From NCBI RefSeq assembly GCF_000422645.1, contig NZ_AUGL01000011.1:116665-180664 (forward strand): a stretch of DNA of 64,000 bases, given 5' to 3'. The notes under the pieces are model-generated. The model worked only from the letters and a program-made list of their open reading frames with translations, ran no database searches and was not told where the DNA came from. Positions 25,690-35,269 of this stretch are shown here, in pieces (position 1 is the stretch's first letter; the number at the start of each line of letters is the position of its first letter). The stretch is from Ferrimonas futtsuensis DSM 18154 (GTDB taxonomy: Bacteria; Pseudomonadota; Gammaproteobacteria; Enterobacterales; Shewanellaceae). The position numbers and the translations under genes are program-made.

Positions 25690-27018
25690 ATGACCCTTAC
25701 CGCCATCCTCTCCCGGCGTCAGGCCCACCGGCGTACCTTCGCCCTGGCCTGGCCGATGATTCTGTCCAATATCACCATTCCCCTTCTCGGGCTGGTGGAT
25801 ACGGCGGTAATTGGTCATCTTGATGAGGCCTACTACCTGGGTGGTGTGGCCGTCGGGTCGATGATTATAACCTTTCTCATGTGGATGCTGGGTTTTTTGC
25901 GCATGGGCACCACCGCCCTGGTGGCCCAGGGGCATGGAGCCGACGACCTGCAGGCCCAGTTCGAGGTGCTGAAGCAGGGATTGTTGTTGGCATTGGGACT
26001 GGCCCTGGGGGTGGTGCTGTTGCAGTGGCCCATCCTCCATTGGGGGCTCCCCCTGGCGGGAGGCAGCGGTGACGTGCAGCAGTATGCGGCGCAGTACTTT
26101 GCCATCCGCATCTGGGGGGCGCCGGCGGCCCTGACCAACCTGGTGCTGCTGGGCTTCCTGTTGGGCCGGGGCCAACCCAAGGTGGCGATGTGGCAGCTGT
26201 TGCTGGGCAACGGACTGAACATCCTGCTGGACGTGCTGTTTGTGGTTGGCCTGGGCTGGGGGGTGGCTGGCGCGGCCTGGGCCAGTCTGGTGGCCGAATA
26301 CGGCACCATGGCGCTGGCGGCGGTGCTGGTATGGCGTCAGCTGCGACAGGGCAGGCAGCTGCAGTGGCAGCTTAAACTCAGCGGCATGGGACGATTGGTG
26401 AAGCTGAACCGGGACATCTTCCTGCGCACCCTGTGTCTGCAGCTCTGTTTCAGCTTTGTCACCCTGATGGGGGCCAGGCTGGGAGACTCCGTGGTGGCGG
26501 GTAATGCGGTGCTGATGAACTTCCTGCTGGTGATCTCCTACGCCCTGGATGGCTTCGCCTACAGCGCCGAGGTGGAGGTGGGGCGCGCCTGGGGCGCCAG
26601 GGACAGGGATAAGTTGCGTCAGGCGGTGGTGCTGGGCTGGTTCTGGTCCGCAGTGACTGCCCTGCTGTTTACCCTGGTGTTTGCCCTGGCCGGAGAGGGG
26701 ATGATCCGGATGCTGACCGACATCGAGGAGGTGCGCAGCCACGCCTTGCATTACCTGCCCTGGGTGGTGGCGCTGCCGCTGCTGGCGTTCAGCTGCTTCC
26801 TGTTTGACGGCGTCTACATCGGTGCAGCCCAGGGCCGGGCCATGCGCAATGCCATGCTGGTCTCCGCCATGAGCTTCTTCCTGCTGTGGTGGGGCTTTCG
26901 GGAGCTGGGCAACCATGGGTTGTGGCTGGCGCTCTGCGGCTTCATGCTGGTGCGCGGGGTGACTCTGGGTTGGCACTATCTGGTGAAACTGAAGCCCGAA
27001 GAACTCTGGACACCATAA
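25690..27018 (+). CDS. MATE-family efflux transporter (DinF-like)
   Basis: Cation-coupled multidrug or toxin exporter with 12 hydrophobic spans, 442 residues. Typical of MATE/DinF proteins are A-W-P-M-I-L-S-N-I-T-I-P-L-L-G-L-V-D-T-A-V-I-G-H-L near the N-terminus and the matching repeat in the second half. E. coli dinF belongs to the LexA regulon, but here the gene is 11 kb from lexA and I see no LexA box before it. The longer frame reaching back to 25366 is antisense to the deacetylase and is not used. RBS is weak. Confidence 0.85.
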   Translation: MTLTAILSRRQAHRRTFALAWPMILSNITIPLLGLVDTAVIGHLDEAYYLGGVAVGSMIITFLMWMLGFLRMGTTALVAQGHGADDLQAQFEVLKQGLLLALGLALGVVLLQWPILHWGLPLAGGSGDVQQYAAQYFAIRIWGAPAALTNLVLLGFLLGRGQPKVAMWQLLLGNGLNILLDVLFVVGLGWGVAGAAWASLVAEYGTMALAAVLVWRQLRQGRQLQWQLKLSGMGRLVKLNRDIFLRTLCLQLCFSFVTLMGARLGDSVVAGNAVLMNFLLVISYALDGFAYSAEVEVGRAWGARDRDKLRQAVVLGWFWSAVTALLFTLVFALAGEGMIRMLTDIEEVRSHALHYLPWVVALPLLAFSCFLFDGVYIGAAQGRAMRNAMLVSAMSFFLLWWGFRELGNHGLWLALCGFMLVRGVTLGWHYLVKLKPEELWTP

Positions 27019-27044
27019 AAAACGCCCGGCACAGGCCGGGCGTT
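27015..27044. terminator. Shared terminator between the MATE gene and nfuA
   Basis: A perfect hairpin AACGCCCGGC/GCCGGGCGTT with loop ACAG. The A-run on the left gives a T-run for minus-strand nfuA; the plus-strand side lacks a good T-run, so it works best for nfuA. Confidence 0.85.
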
Positions 27045-27061
27045 GTCGTGTCTGAGACGGC

Positions 27062-27640
27062 TCAGTAGAAGGAGTGATCACCGTGTTGGTGTTCGGTCAT
27101 GTCCTTCACACCGTTCAGCTCGCCAGGGAAGGCTTCCAGCAGCTGCTTCTCGATGCCATCTTTCAGGGTCACGTCCACCATGGAGCAGCCGTTACAGCCG
27201 CCGCCAAACTGAATCACGGCCACGCCATCGTCGGTGAGCTCCATCAGGGTGATGAAGCCGCCATGGCCAGCCAGCTGCGGGTTAACCTGGGACTGGATGA
27301 TGTAGTCGAGGCGATCCTTCAGCGGAGCATCGTCAGCCACTTTGCGCATCTTGGCGTTGGGGGCTTTCAGGGTCAGTTGGGCACCCAGTTGGTCGGTCAC
27401 GTAATCGATCAGGGCCTCTTCCAGGAAGGGGGCGCTCTTCTCATCCACCAGGGCATCGAAACCCTCAAAAGGCAGGGTGATGTCATCCTCTTCCACCGCA
27501 TCCGGCGGGCAGTAGGAGACGCCGCACTCAGCTTGAGGGGTGCCGGGGTTGATGACAAATACACGGATGTTGGTGCCGTCGGCCTGCTGCTCCAGCAGCT
27601 TCTTGAAGTGGCCCTGGGCGGATTCGGTAATGGTGATCAT
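27062..27640 (-). CDS. nfuA: Fe-S cluster carrier NfuA
   Basis: Scaffold that carries a 4Fe-4S cluster to client proteins, especially under oxidative stress or low iron. The 192 residues hold an N-terminal A-type domain (with E-C-G-V-S-Y-C, C39 and C44) and a C-terminal Nfu domain with C149-N-G-C152 in F-G-G-G-C-N-G-C-S. In E. coli nfuA is next to gntX; here the M14 peptidase gene separates them. Confidence 0.96.
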   Translation of the reverse strand: MITITESAQGHFKKLLEQQADGTNIRVFVINPGTPQAECGVSYCPPDAVEEDDITLPFEGFDALVDEKSAPFLEEALIDYVTDQLGAQLTLKAPNAKMRKVADDAPLKDRLDYIIQSQVNPQLAGHGGFITLMELTDDGVAVIQFGGGCNGCSMVDVTLKDGIEKQLLEAFPGELNGVKDMTEHQHGDHSFY

Positions 27641-27678
27641 AACTGCTCTCTGCTGCGACTAAAGCCTGAGTAGTGGAG

Positions 27679-27690
27679 TCGGATATCCGA
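27679..27690. promoter_or_regulatory. Palindrome and TCGGAT repeats before nfuA
   Basis: TCGGATATCCGA is a perfect 12-bp palindrome; another TCGGAT lies at about 27710 and a CTCCGA at about 27697, all in the 175-bp divergent gap between nfuA and the M14 peptidase gene. It is a candidate operator with unknown regulator. Confidence 0.35.
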
Positions 27691-27815
27691 ATCATACTCC
27701 GATGCGAAGTCGGATAACACCCTTGAAGGGCGATCACAGTCACGCTTTGGCTGGATCATGACCGGTCCCACTGTTAGCATTTGCCTACTATAAAAGCAGA
27801 AGAACCTCACGGAAG

Positions 27816-30302
27816 ATGAGATATTTTTTATTACTATTCAGTGTGATATGTGGATTCACCTGGGCCTCCCCCTCTGCCCTGCTCCCTAAGGATCAGGCGT
27901 ATCTGACCAGCATTCAGACCCCGCAGCAGGCGTTTGGCCGTCCTGTTGGGGAGCGTCATCTGCGTTACGATCAGGTGCTAAGTTACTTCCAGACCCTGGC
28001 CCGGGAGTCGGACCGAGTGACTCTGGAGTCTGCCGGCTTCAGCCATCAGGGACGACAGCAGATCGCTGCGGTGATCACCTCGCCGGAGAATCAGCAGCGG
28101 CTGGACAGGATCCTGGCCCAGCGCGCCAGGGTGACCCAGGGGCAGCGGGTTGCCGGGCCCACTGTGGTGTGGCTGGCCTACAGCATTCATGGGGATGAAG
28201 CCAGCGGCCTGCATGCGGGCACCCTGTTTGCCTACTACCTGGCGGCATCCCGCTCCCAGGAGGTGGCCGATTGGCTCAAGGAGATGGTGATTCTTATCAC
28301 CCCCAGCCAAAACCCGGATGGTAACGACCGCTTTGCCAACTGGGTCAACGGTTTTACCGGCAACACCCTCAATGGTTCCAGCTGGCACAGGGAGCATTTT
28401 CAGGCCTGGCCCAGCGGCCGGGTCAACCACTTCCTGGCGGACTTGAACCGGGACTGGCTCTACATGAGACACCCGGAAAGCCGCGGACGGGTAGAGGTCT
28501 TCCAGCGTTGGCAGCCTCATGTGGTGGGCGACTTCCATGAGATGGGACACAACAGCAGCTACTTCTTTCAGCCCGGCGTGCCCAGCCGCACCCACCCGTT
28601 GACCCCTTCCCAGAACCAGTCCCTCACCTCGGCACTGGGCAACTACCATGCCGATGCTCTGGATGCCCTGGGTCAGCCCTATTTCTCCCGGGAGTCGTTT
28701 GATGACTTCTATTACGGTAAGGGCTCCACCTACCCGGACATCAACGGTGGTGTCGGCATCCTGTTCGAGCAGGCGACGGTGCGCGGTCATCTGCGGGAGA
28801 CCGACTTTGGTCCCCGCACCTTTGGTGAGGCGATTCGCAATCAGCTGGCCACCTCCTTCTCCACGGTGAGGGGCAGCTTCGATCAGCAGAAGGCGCTGCA
28901 ACAGTATCAGTATGATTTCTTTATCGATTCCCTGGAGCGCGGCCAGGATCGCCGTGGCGCCGGTTTCATCGTCGCTGCCCAGGGAGATCAGGGGCGTCTG
29001 GACGCCCTGACTCAGGTGCTGAATGCCCACAAGATCAAATACGGCTACCTGGCCAAGTCAGTGTCTGCGCAACAGCGCACCTTTGACCCGGGCAGCCTGT
29101 TTATCCCCTTTGCCCAGAGTCGTTACGCCCTGGTGGAAGCGTTGTTCGACAAGCGCACCGAGTTTGAGGACAACACCTTCTACGATGTCTCCGCTTTTGC
29201 GGTAGACCTGGCCTTTGACCTGGATGTCGCCACCGTGAAGCGTCAGCCCAAGTTGGCTGAGCAACGGCCTCAGCCGACGCTGCTGCCGCAGCAGAGGGCC
29301 CTGGCCTGGGTGATCCCCTGGTCCGACAGACACTCACCGGCGGCGTTGCAGCGTCTGCTGAGCACGGGAATTCAGGTGCGTTTCAGCGAGCTGCCCAGTC
29401 GCCTTCAGGGCAGTGACGGCGAGCTGGATCTGGCTCCGGGGGCCCTGGTGATCAACGGCCATCAGCCCGGCGTCGCCCAGGCACTGCAACAGGTGCAACA
29501 GGAGTTTGGCTTGGTGGCCAAAGCAGTGACCCGAGGCCAGGCCCTCAATGGCCCCGACCTGGGCAGCCGAACCTTTCGGGCGGTGAGCGAAGTCAGGCCG
29601 ATGATCCTGGTGGGGCGCAATGTCTCCCAGTATGAGGTGGGCCAGCTGTGGCACTACCTGGATCAGCAGCTGGGAGTTGCCCCCACCCTGATCGACGGTG
29701 AGTATGCCGAGCGGGTGCCCATGGAGGAGTTCACCCATCTGTTCCTGGTGGATGGCCGTTACCGCAGCCTGACGCCGGCCCTGAGCAGTCGCATTCAGAC
29801 CTTTGTCCGTCGGGGCGGGGTGCTGGTGGCCTGGCAGGGCGGTGCCCGAGAGGTGTCGGACTGGGGCATGGTGCCGGTGGATATCCAGGGAAGGGAGGAG
29901 CTGGGTCGTGAGTTTGAGGAGCATCCGATCCAGTTTGCCGAGCGCCATCATGAGGATGCCCGACGCACCATAGGCGGTGCCATCGTCGGCTGGGACCTGG
30001 ATGTCAGCCATCCCCTGGCCTTCGGCCTGAGACCCACCCTGCCGATGATGAAGGACAGAGAGATGGTCCTCGAGGCCCGCGGCGGGGTGGTGGTGGGACG
30101 CTATGGCGACCAACCTCTGCTGTCCGGCTTTATGGCGCCGGAGTATCGTCAGTCCCTGGCCAGTCAGGGCAGTGCGGTGGTGGCCAAAAGCGGCAAGGGC
30201 GCCGTGGTGCTGCTGGCGGATAACCCCCTGTTCCGCAACTTCTGGTTAGGGGGAGAGCGGCTGGTGGCCAACAGTCTGTTCCTGGTTCCCGCCCTGCACT
30301 GA
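27816..30302 (+). CDS. Secreted M14-family zinc carboxypeptidase
   Basis: An 828-residue exported metallopeptidase. A signal peptide (about 1-18) is followed by an M14 domain with zinc ligands H125-x-x-E128 in I-H-G-D-E-A-S-G and a later His in D-F-H-E-M-G-H, and by D-L-N-R-D-W. A long C-terminal region (about 420-828) of Rossmann-like, amidotransferase-type character includes L-V-D-G-R-Y and a final L-L-A-D-N-P-L-F-R-N. Similar large M14 proteins with this C-terminal region exist in Shewanella-type bacteria; the substrate is not known. It interrupts the usual gntX-nfuA adjacency and its terminator lies inside gntX. Confidence 0.85.
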   Translation: MRYFLLLFSVICGFTWASPSALLPKDQAYLTSIQTPQQAFGRPVGERHLRYDQVLSYFQTLARESDRVTLESAGFSHQGRQQIAAVITSPENQQRLDRILAQRARVTQGQRVAGPTVVWLAYSIHGDEASGLHAGTLFAYYLAASRSQEVADWLKEMVILITPSQNPDGNDRFANWVNGFTGNTLNGSSWHREHFQAWPSGRVNHFLADLNRDWLYMRHPESRGRVEVFQRWQPHVVGDFHEMGHNSSYFFQPGVPSRTHPLTPSQNQSLTSALGNYHADALDALGQPYFSRESFDDFYYGKGSTYPDINGGVGILFEQATVRGHLRETDFGPRTFGEAIRNQLATSFSTVRGSFDQQKALQQYQYDFFIDSLERGQDRRGAGFIVAAQGDQGRLDALTQVLNAHKIKYGYLAKSVSAQQRTFDPGSLFIPFAQSRYALVEALFDKRTEFEDNTFYDVSAFAVDLAFDLDVATVKRQPKLAEQRPQPTLLPQQRALAWVIPWSDRHSPAALQRLLSTGIQVRFSELPSRLQGSDGELDLAPGALVINGHQPGVAQALQQVQQEFGLVAKAVTRGQALNGPDLGSRTFRAVSEVRPMILVGRNVSQYEVGQLWHYLDQQLGVAPTLIDGEYAERVPMEEFTHLFLVDGRYRSLTPALSSRIQTFVRRGGVLVAWQGGAREVSDWGMVPVDIQGREELGREFEEHPIQFAERHHEDARRTIGGAIVGWDLDVSHPLAFGLRPTLPMMKDREMVLEARGGVVVGRYGDQPLLSGFMAPEYRQSLASQGSAVVAKSGKGAVVLLADNPLFRNFWLGGERLVANSLFLVPALH

Positions 30303-30308
30303 CCCGAG

Positions 30309-31031
30309 TCAGCGCCTGTTGAGGGCGCTGGCCAGGGTCCAGAACTGAGTGACCCGCACCCCGGCCTGGTCTAGGGTGCGGGTCACTGTTTTCAGGGTGG
30401 AGCCTGTGGTGATGATGTCATCCACCAATGCCACCTGTTGCCCCTCTCCCTCTCCTGCCAGACTGAAGGCCTCCCTGAGGTTGTCCCGTCGCGCCTGACC
30501 ATCCAGTTGGTGCTGCAATCGGGTGGGGCGGGCCTTAACCACCAGTTGGTCCAGCAATGGCAGCGTCAGCTCCCTGGAGAGGGCTCGGGCCACCAGCCAG
30601 GCGGGATTAAACCCCAGTTGCTGTAGCCTGGAGGCGTGGGTGGGGACGGGCACCAGGGCCTGGGGCAGGGGAAGATGCCCCTGGTCATGGTAGGCCCGGA
30701 TTCGACTGGCCAGGATCTTGGCAAGGGGATTGACCAGCTGCGGCTGCCCCTGAGCCTTGATGCGGGCCACGCAGGGGCCGATGGGACCGTGATAGTGGAA
30801 GGCGCTCACCACCGGCCGCCATCGTTTGCGGGTCAGGCAGCTGCCGCAGCGATGAGGCGGGGCGATGACCAGCGGGCGGTGACAGTGGAGGCACACCTGA
30901 CCGAGGGCGCCGTCAGCCAGGCAGACGTCGCACAGCCCTGCTCCTCGGGCCAGGGGTTGCTGGCACAGGGTGCAGCGGTTGGGTAGACTGGCCGCCAGAA
31001 TCGACGACAGGGCATGGGAGAGGGTTAACAT
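30309..31031 (-). CDS. gntX: ComF/GntX-family phosphoribosyltransferase-like protein
   Basis: A 240-residue ComF-type protein. The N-terminus has four C-x2-C pairs (C20/23, C34/37, C47/50, C62/65) that probably bind zinc; the C-terminal half is a PRTase fold with the PRPP loop V-A-L-V-D-D-I-I-T-T-G-S-T. ComF relatives take part in DNA uptake; the E. coli homologue is needed for use of DNA as nutrient. The ATG at 31031 gives the E. coli-like N-terminus and shares bases with the divergent bioH ATG; a longer start at 31055 is possible. Confidence 0.9.
   Translation of the reverse strand: MLTLSHALSSILAASLPNRCTLCQQPLARGAGLCDVCLADGALGQVCLHCHRPLVIAPPHRCGSCLTRKRWRPVVSAFHYHGPIGPCVARIKAQGQPQLVNPLAKILASRIRAYHDQGHLPLPQALVPVPTHASRLQQLGFNPAWLVARALSRELTLPLLDQLVVKARPTRLQHQLDGQARRDNLREAFSLAGEGEGQQVALVDDIITTGSTLKTVTRTLDQAGVRVTQFWTLASALNRR
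30349..30391 (+). terminator. Hairpin inside the gntX 3' end, probable terminator of the M14 gene
   Basis: Perfect 13-bp arms GTGACCCGCACCC and GGGTGCGGGTCAC around a 12-nt loop, followed on the plus strand by TGTTTTC. It starts 47 bp after the M14 stop but lies in gntX coding sequence. Confidence 0.65.
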
Positions 31032-31818
31032 GTCATTAAGCCTAGACGAATCCATTCACATTCATTGGCAGGGTGAAGGACAGCCGCTGCTGTTGCTTCA
31101 TGGCTGGGGGATGAATGGCCAGGTGTTCGAGCCCTTTGCCCAGTTGCTGGCGGAGCGGGGATTTCGGGTGGGCCGGGTTGATCTGCCCGGTTTCGGCCAC
31201 AGTGCCCCGCTGAGTGAAGGCCTGACTCTGGAGGGAGTCAGTCAGGCCCTGGCGCCTCTGCTGCCTGAGGCCTGTGTCCTGGTGGGCTGGTCCCTGGGGG
31301 GGATGGCGGCCACCCGCCTGGCCCTGGACAGTCCTGAGCGGGTCAGTCACCTGATCACCCTGGCCAGTTCCCCCTGTTTCAGTGCCCGGGATGACTGGGC
31401 GGGCATCAAGCCCAGGGTGCTGGCGGGATTTGCCCAGGCCCTGACCCAGGATCTGCCCGGGACTCTGGAGCGGTTTGTGGCGCTGCAGGCCATGGGCAGT
31501 GCCAGCGCCCGCAAGGACACCAAGGCGATTCGCAGCCTGTTGTCTGAGGCGCCCGAGCCCGATGGTGAGGCGCTGGCCCAGGGGCTGGCGATCCTCAAGG
31601 ATGTGGACCAGCGCGCCCAGCTGCAGAGTCTGAGCCAGCCCTGGTTGCGACTCTACGGACGACTGGATGCCCTGGTGCCGGCACAGTCGTTGCCGGCGAT
31701 GACCGCCCTGGCGCCCGCCAGTGAGCAGGTGGTGTTGCCCAAGGCGGCTCACGCCCCCTTCATCTCTCATCCCATGGAAACCCTGGAGTGCATCGCGTCT
31801 TTCCTGAGGCGAGCCTAA
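31030..31818 (+). CDS. bioH: Pimeloyl-ACP methyl ester esterase
   Basis: Removes the methyl group that ends pimelate assembly in biotin synthesis. The 262-residue alpha/beta hydrolase shows L-L-L-H-G-W-G-M-N-G, nucleophile S88 in G-W-S-L-G-G, Asp in Y-G-R-L-D-A-L-V-P and His in K-A-A-H-A-P-F. The ATG at 31030 follows GGGAGAGGG; the frame is open upstream but inside gntX. Divergent from gntX as in E. coli. Confidence 0.93.
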   Translation: MSLSLDESIHIHWQGEGQPLLLLHGWGMNGQVFEPFAQLLAERGFRVGRVDLPGFGHSAPLSEGLTLEGVSQALAPLLPEACVLVGWSLGGMAATRLALDSPERVSHLITLASSPCFSARDDWAGIKPRVLAGFAQALTQDLPGTLERFVALQAMGSASARKDTKAIRSLLSEAPEPDGEALAQGLAILKDVDQRAQLQSLSQPWLRLYGRLDALVPAQSLPAMTALAPASEQVVLPKAAHAPFISHPMETLECIASFLRRA

Positions 31819-31902
31819 TCTCTGAAAGAATAGAGAGTTCCTAAGGTAACTTTTTACATTTCAGCCAGATTGTTGAATAATTGACCAGGAATAGGAGAGC
31901 CC

Positions 31903-32358
31903 ATGTTCCTGGTTTCCAACTACCCCCAAGTGCCCATAGTGACCACCAACCCTGCCACGGATGATCTCCGTCAGCAGACGTTGGCCCGTGCCCCTGTGGT
32001 GCCGCCCAGGGAGGCAGAGAAGTCGGCATCGGAGCGGGCGCTGGACCCGGAACACGATGCGGTGCAGCTGGCCAGAGACGGCAAACTCAAAAGGCGCAAT
32101 GCCGACGATGAGGAGTCCAGGGAGGAGTCTCCGGAGCAGCAGCAACAGAGGGGGGGGCTGTTTGAGTTGTGGCGGCCTCCGACCTTCGATCGCCCCGGCG
32201 TGCGACGGCAGGGCACGGGTGCGACGCACCGGGAGAGTGGCGCTCATTCTCTGGAGCTCAGTGACAACGAGTACCAGAGGTTTACCCTGATTCTCCATCG
32301 TCATTACAGTCAGGTGGCCCGGCCCGCCGAGCCCCCAACCTTTCAGATTAACGCTTAG
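31903..32358 (+). CDS. Unassigned hydrophilic protein next to tex
   Basis: A 151-residue protein I do not recognise. It has no signal peptide or membrane span. Residues 20-85 are charged and Gln/Glu-rich ([13 protein letters not shown]) and probably disordered; the last 40 residues ([19 protein letters not shown]) look helical. GGAATAGGAGAG lies before the ATG. The final 11 bp overlap the convergent tex stop region. It could be a small Shewanella/Ferrimonas-type lineage protein. Confidence 0.65.
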   Translation: MFLVSNYPQVPIVTTNPATDDLRQQTLARAPVVPPREAEKSASERALDPEHDAVQLARDGKLKRRNADDEESREESPEQQQQRGGLFELWRPPTFDRPGVRRQGTGATHRESGAHSLELSDNEYQRFTLILHRHYSQVARPAEPPTFQINA

Positions 32359-34678
32359 CCTTCTTGAAGGCGTCGGCGAAGGCGTTGCCCATGGCGCTGT
32401 GTCCGGATTGGGCCTGGCTTTGCCGGTCATTGCGACTGCGCTGACCACGACGCTCCTGGCCACCTTTGGGCTGATTCTCCCGTCTGGGGCTTTTCTGCTG
32501 ACCCGGTTCATCGTCCAGGCGCATGGACAGCCCGATGCGTTTGCGATCGATCTCCACCTCCATCACCTTCACCTTCACCACGTCGCCGGTCTTGACCACC
32601 TTGCGGGGATCATCCACGAACTGATGGGACAGGGCAGAGATGTGCACCAGACCGTCCTGATGGACGCCGATGTCCACGAAGGCACCGAAGTGGGTGACGT
32701 TGGTGACCACCCCCTGAAGCACCATGCCAGGATCCAGATCCTTGAGGGTCTCCACACCGTCGGCAAACTGGGCGGTTTCAAACTGGCCTCGGGGATCCCG
32801 TCCAGGCTTTTCCAGTTCCGCCAGCACGTCGGTGATTGTTGGCAGGCCAAACTGGTCACTGACGAACTGGGCCGGTTTCAGGCTCCTGAGGACGCCGCCA
32901 TTGCCGATAAGGGCCTCAATACCCTGGCCGGTGTGGTCGGCAATGCGCTTCACCAGGGAGTAGCTCTCCGGGTGAACCCCGGAGGCGTCCAGGGGGTTGT
33001 TGCCCCCATTGATGCGCAGGAAACCGGCACACTGCTCAAACGCTTTGGGCCCCAGGCGGGGCACCTTCAGCAGTTGTTTGCGCTCGTCGAAGCGGCCGTT
33101 CTGGTCCCGAAAATCCACCACATTCTGAGCCAGGGTGCGGGACAGTCCGGCTACCCGGGTGAGCAGGGCGGCGGAGGCGGTATTGAGATCCACCCCGACG
33201 GCGTTTACGCAGTCCTCCACCACGGCGTCCAGAGAGTGAGCCAGGTGGGTCTGGTTGACGTCGTGCTGGTACTGGCCCACACCGATGGACTTGGGCTCGA
33301 TCTTCACCAGTTCCGCCAGGGGATCCTGCAAACGGCGGGCAATGGAGACCGCGCCGCGCAGGGAGACGTCCAGGTCCGGAAACTCCTTGGCGGCGGTTTC
33401 CGAGGCGGAGTAGACCGAGGCGCCGGCCTCACTGACCATCACCCGTTCCAGTTTCAGCTCGGGGTGACGCTTCTGCAGGTCTGCCGCCAGCTTGTCGGTT
33501 TCCCGTGAGGCGGTGCCGTTGCCGATGGCCACCAGCTCCACCTTGTGGGCTTTGGCCAGCCTGGCCAGGGACTGAATCGACTGATCCCACTGATTGCGGG
33601 GAGCATGAGGATAGATGGTGTCCGTAGCCACCAGCTTGCCGGTGTGATCCACCACCACCACCTTGACCCCGGTGCGCAGACCGGGATCCAGGCCCAGGGT
33701 GGCACGGGGGCCGGCTGGGGCGGCCATCAGCAGATCGCCCATGTTGTCGGCAAACACCTTGATGGCGTCGGTTTCCGCCCTCTCTCTCAGGGTGGTGAGC
33801 AGTTCGCTCTCCATCTGCAGGCTCAGCTTCACCTTCCAGGTCCACTGCACCACGCTCTTGAGCCAGAGGTCCGCCGGCTGGCTGCCCAGGTTCAGTGACA
33901 GGGCCTGGGCGATCAGGGACTCACAGATGCTGTGCTTCTGCCCCTCCTCCCGGTTGGGATCGGCATTGAGGCTGATGGCCAGCACCCCTTCGTTACGGCC
34001 GCGCAGCATCGCCAGGGCGCGGTGGGAGGGCACCTTGGTCAGGGCCTCATCGTGTTCGAAGTAGTCGCGGAACTTGGCCCCAGCCTGCTCCTGGCCGGGG
34101 ATCAGCCGCACCTCCACCCGGGACTGGCGACGCATATGCTCCCGCACCGAGGCGATCACCTCCGCCTGCTCGGCAAAGCGCTCCATCAGGATCGCCCGGG
34201 CGCCGTCCAGCACCGCCTTGGTGGAGTCGAAGCCGGCGTCGCCGTTGAGGAAGGCCTGGGCTTCGTTTTCTGGCGTCAGTTGGCGCTGGGCCAGCAGTTT
34301 GTCGGCCAGAGGTTCCAGCCCCGCCTCGATGGCGATCTGCCCTTTGGTGCGCCGCTTGGGCTTGTAGGGCAGATAGAGATCTTCCAGTTCGGTCTTGGTG
34401 GCGGCCGAGTTAATCTTTGTAAGCAGGGATGTATCCAGCTTGCCTTGCTGCTCAATGCTTTGCAGAATCGTCTGACGACGGGCATCCAGTTCCCTCAGGT
34501 AGGTGAGCCGGCTGTCCAGCTGGCGTAACTGGGTGTCGTCCAGGCCGCCGGTGACCTCCTTTCGGTAACGGGCGATGAAGGGGACGGTGGCCCCCTCATC
34601 CAGCAGGGTGATGGTGGCGTCCACCTGTTGGGTTCGCACCTCCAGTTCCTGTGCGAGTCGTTGGGCAAGAGTCTGCAT
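32348..34678 (-). CDS. tex: Tex-family RNA-binding transcription accessory protein
   Basis: A 776-residue protein with the Tex architecture: N-terminal helix-turn-helix region, YqgF/RNase H-like fold near 330-450 ([13 protein letters not shown]), tandem helix-hairpin-helix motifs (about 490-580) and an S1 RNA-binding domain near 650-720 ([15 protein letters not shown]), then a basic Arg/Gln-rich tail. It works with RNA polymerase and nucleic acids, probably in transcription quality control. Divergent from greB, as in E. coli yhgF. Confidence 0.95.
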   Translation of the reverse strand: MQTLAQRLAQELEVRTQQVDATITLLDEGATVPFIARYRKEVTGGLDDTQLRQLDSRLTYLRELDARRQTILQSIEQQGKLDTSLLTKINSAATKTELEDLYLPYKPKRRTKGQIAIEAGLEPLADKLLAQRQLTPENEAQAFLNGDAGFDSTKAVLDGARAILMERFAEQAEVIASVREHMRRQSRVEVRLIPGQEQAGAKFRDYFEHDEALTKVPSHRALAMLRGRNEGVLAISLNADPNREEGQKHSICESLIAQALSLNLGSQPADLWLKSVVQWTWKVKLSLQMESELLTTLRERAETDAIKVFADNMGDLLMAAPAGPRATLGLDPGLRTGVKVVVVDHTGKLVATDTIYPHAPRNQWDQSIQSLARLAKAHKVELVAIGNGTASRETDKLAADLQKRHPELKLERVMVSEAGASVYSASETAAKEFPDLDVSLRGAVSIARRLQDPLAELVKIEPKSIGVGQYQHDVNQTHLAHSLDAVVEDCVNAVGVDLNTASAALLTRVAGLSRTLAQNVVDFRDQNGRFDERKQLLKVPRLGPKAFEQCAGFLRINGGNNPLDASGVHPESYSLVKRIADHTGQGIEALIGNGGVLRSLKPAQFVSDQFGLPTITDVLAELEKPGRDPRGQFETAQFADGVETLKDLDPGMVLQGVVTNVTHFGAFVDIGVHQDGLVHISALSHQFVDDPRKVVKTGDVVKVKVMEVEIDRKRIGLSMRLDDEPGQQKSPRRENQPKGGQERRGQRSRNDRQSQAQSGHSAMGNAFADAFKKAKR

Positions 34679-34775
34679 AGCGGTTGAATTTGCCTTTAAT
34701 GGTTATGCGAGATAAAACTAAACCGGAATCTATCACAGACCTTCCCGGTTTTACCCACAACACCTTAGCGACTGA

Positions 34776-35258
34776 ATGAAAAAAGCCAACCTTATTACCC
34801 GAGAGGGGTGGAACGCCCTGGAGCAGGAACTGAAGTACCTCTGGAAGGAGGAGCGCCCGCGGGTGACCCTGGCGGTCCAGGAGGCCGCGGCCCTGGGGGA
34901 TCGCTCCGAAAACGCCGAATACATCTATGGCAAGAAGCGGCTGAGGGAGATCGACCGTCGGGTGCGCTTCCTCTCCAAGCGGATGGAGCAGCTGCGCATC
35001 GTCGAGCCGGATCCGCGCCAGGAGGGCAAGGTGTACTTCGGAGCCTGGGTGGTCCTGGAGGCGGAAGAGGGCGGCCTGAGCAGCTACAGGCTGGTGGGCC
35101 CGGATGAATTTAATGTCAGTGAGGGCAAAGTCAGTATCGACTCCCCACTGGCGAGGGCCCTGCTGGGCAAAGAGGTGGACGACGAGGTAATTGTTCGTAC
35201 GCCCGAAGGCGAGCAGGTCTACTATATCAATGAGATACGCTATAAGGTAGCGGAATAA
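34776..35258 (+). CDS. greB: Transcript cleavage factor GreB
   Basis: Rescues backtracked RNA polymerase by stimulating cleavage of the nascent RNA. The 160 residues have the N-terminal coiled coil with the acidic tip A-L-G-D-R-S-E-N-A-E-Y and a C-terminal FKBP-like domain. The extended basic patch G-K-K-R-L-R-E-I-D-R-R favours GreB over GreA. It is followed 11 bp later by ompR. Confidence 0.95.
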   Translation: MKKANLITREGWNALEQELKYLWKEERPRVTLAVQEAAALGDRSENAEYIYGKKRLREIDRRVRFLSKRMEQLRIVEPDPRQEGKVYFGAWVVLEAEEGGLSSYRLVGPDEFNVSEGKVSIDSPLARALLGKEVDDEVIVRTPEGEQVYYINEIRYKVAE

Positions 35259-35269
35259 GGGAGAGGCAG

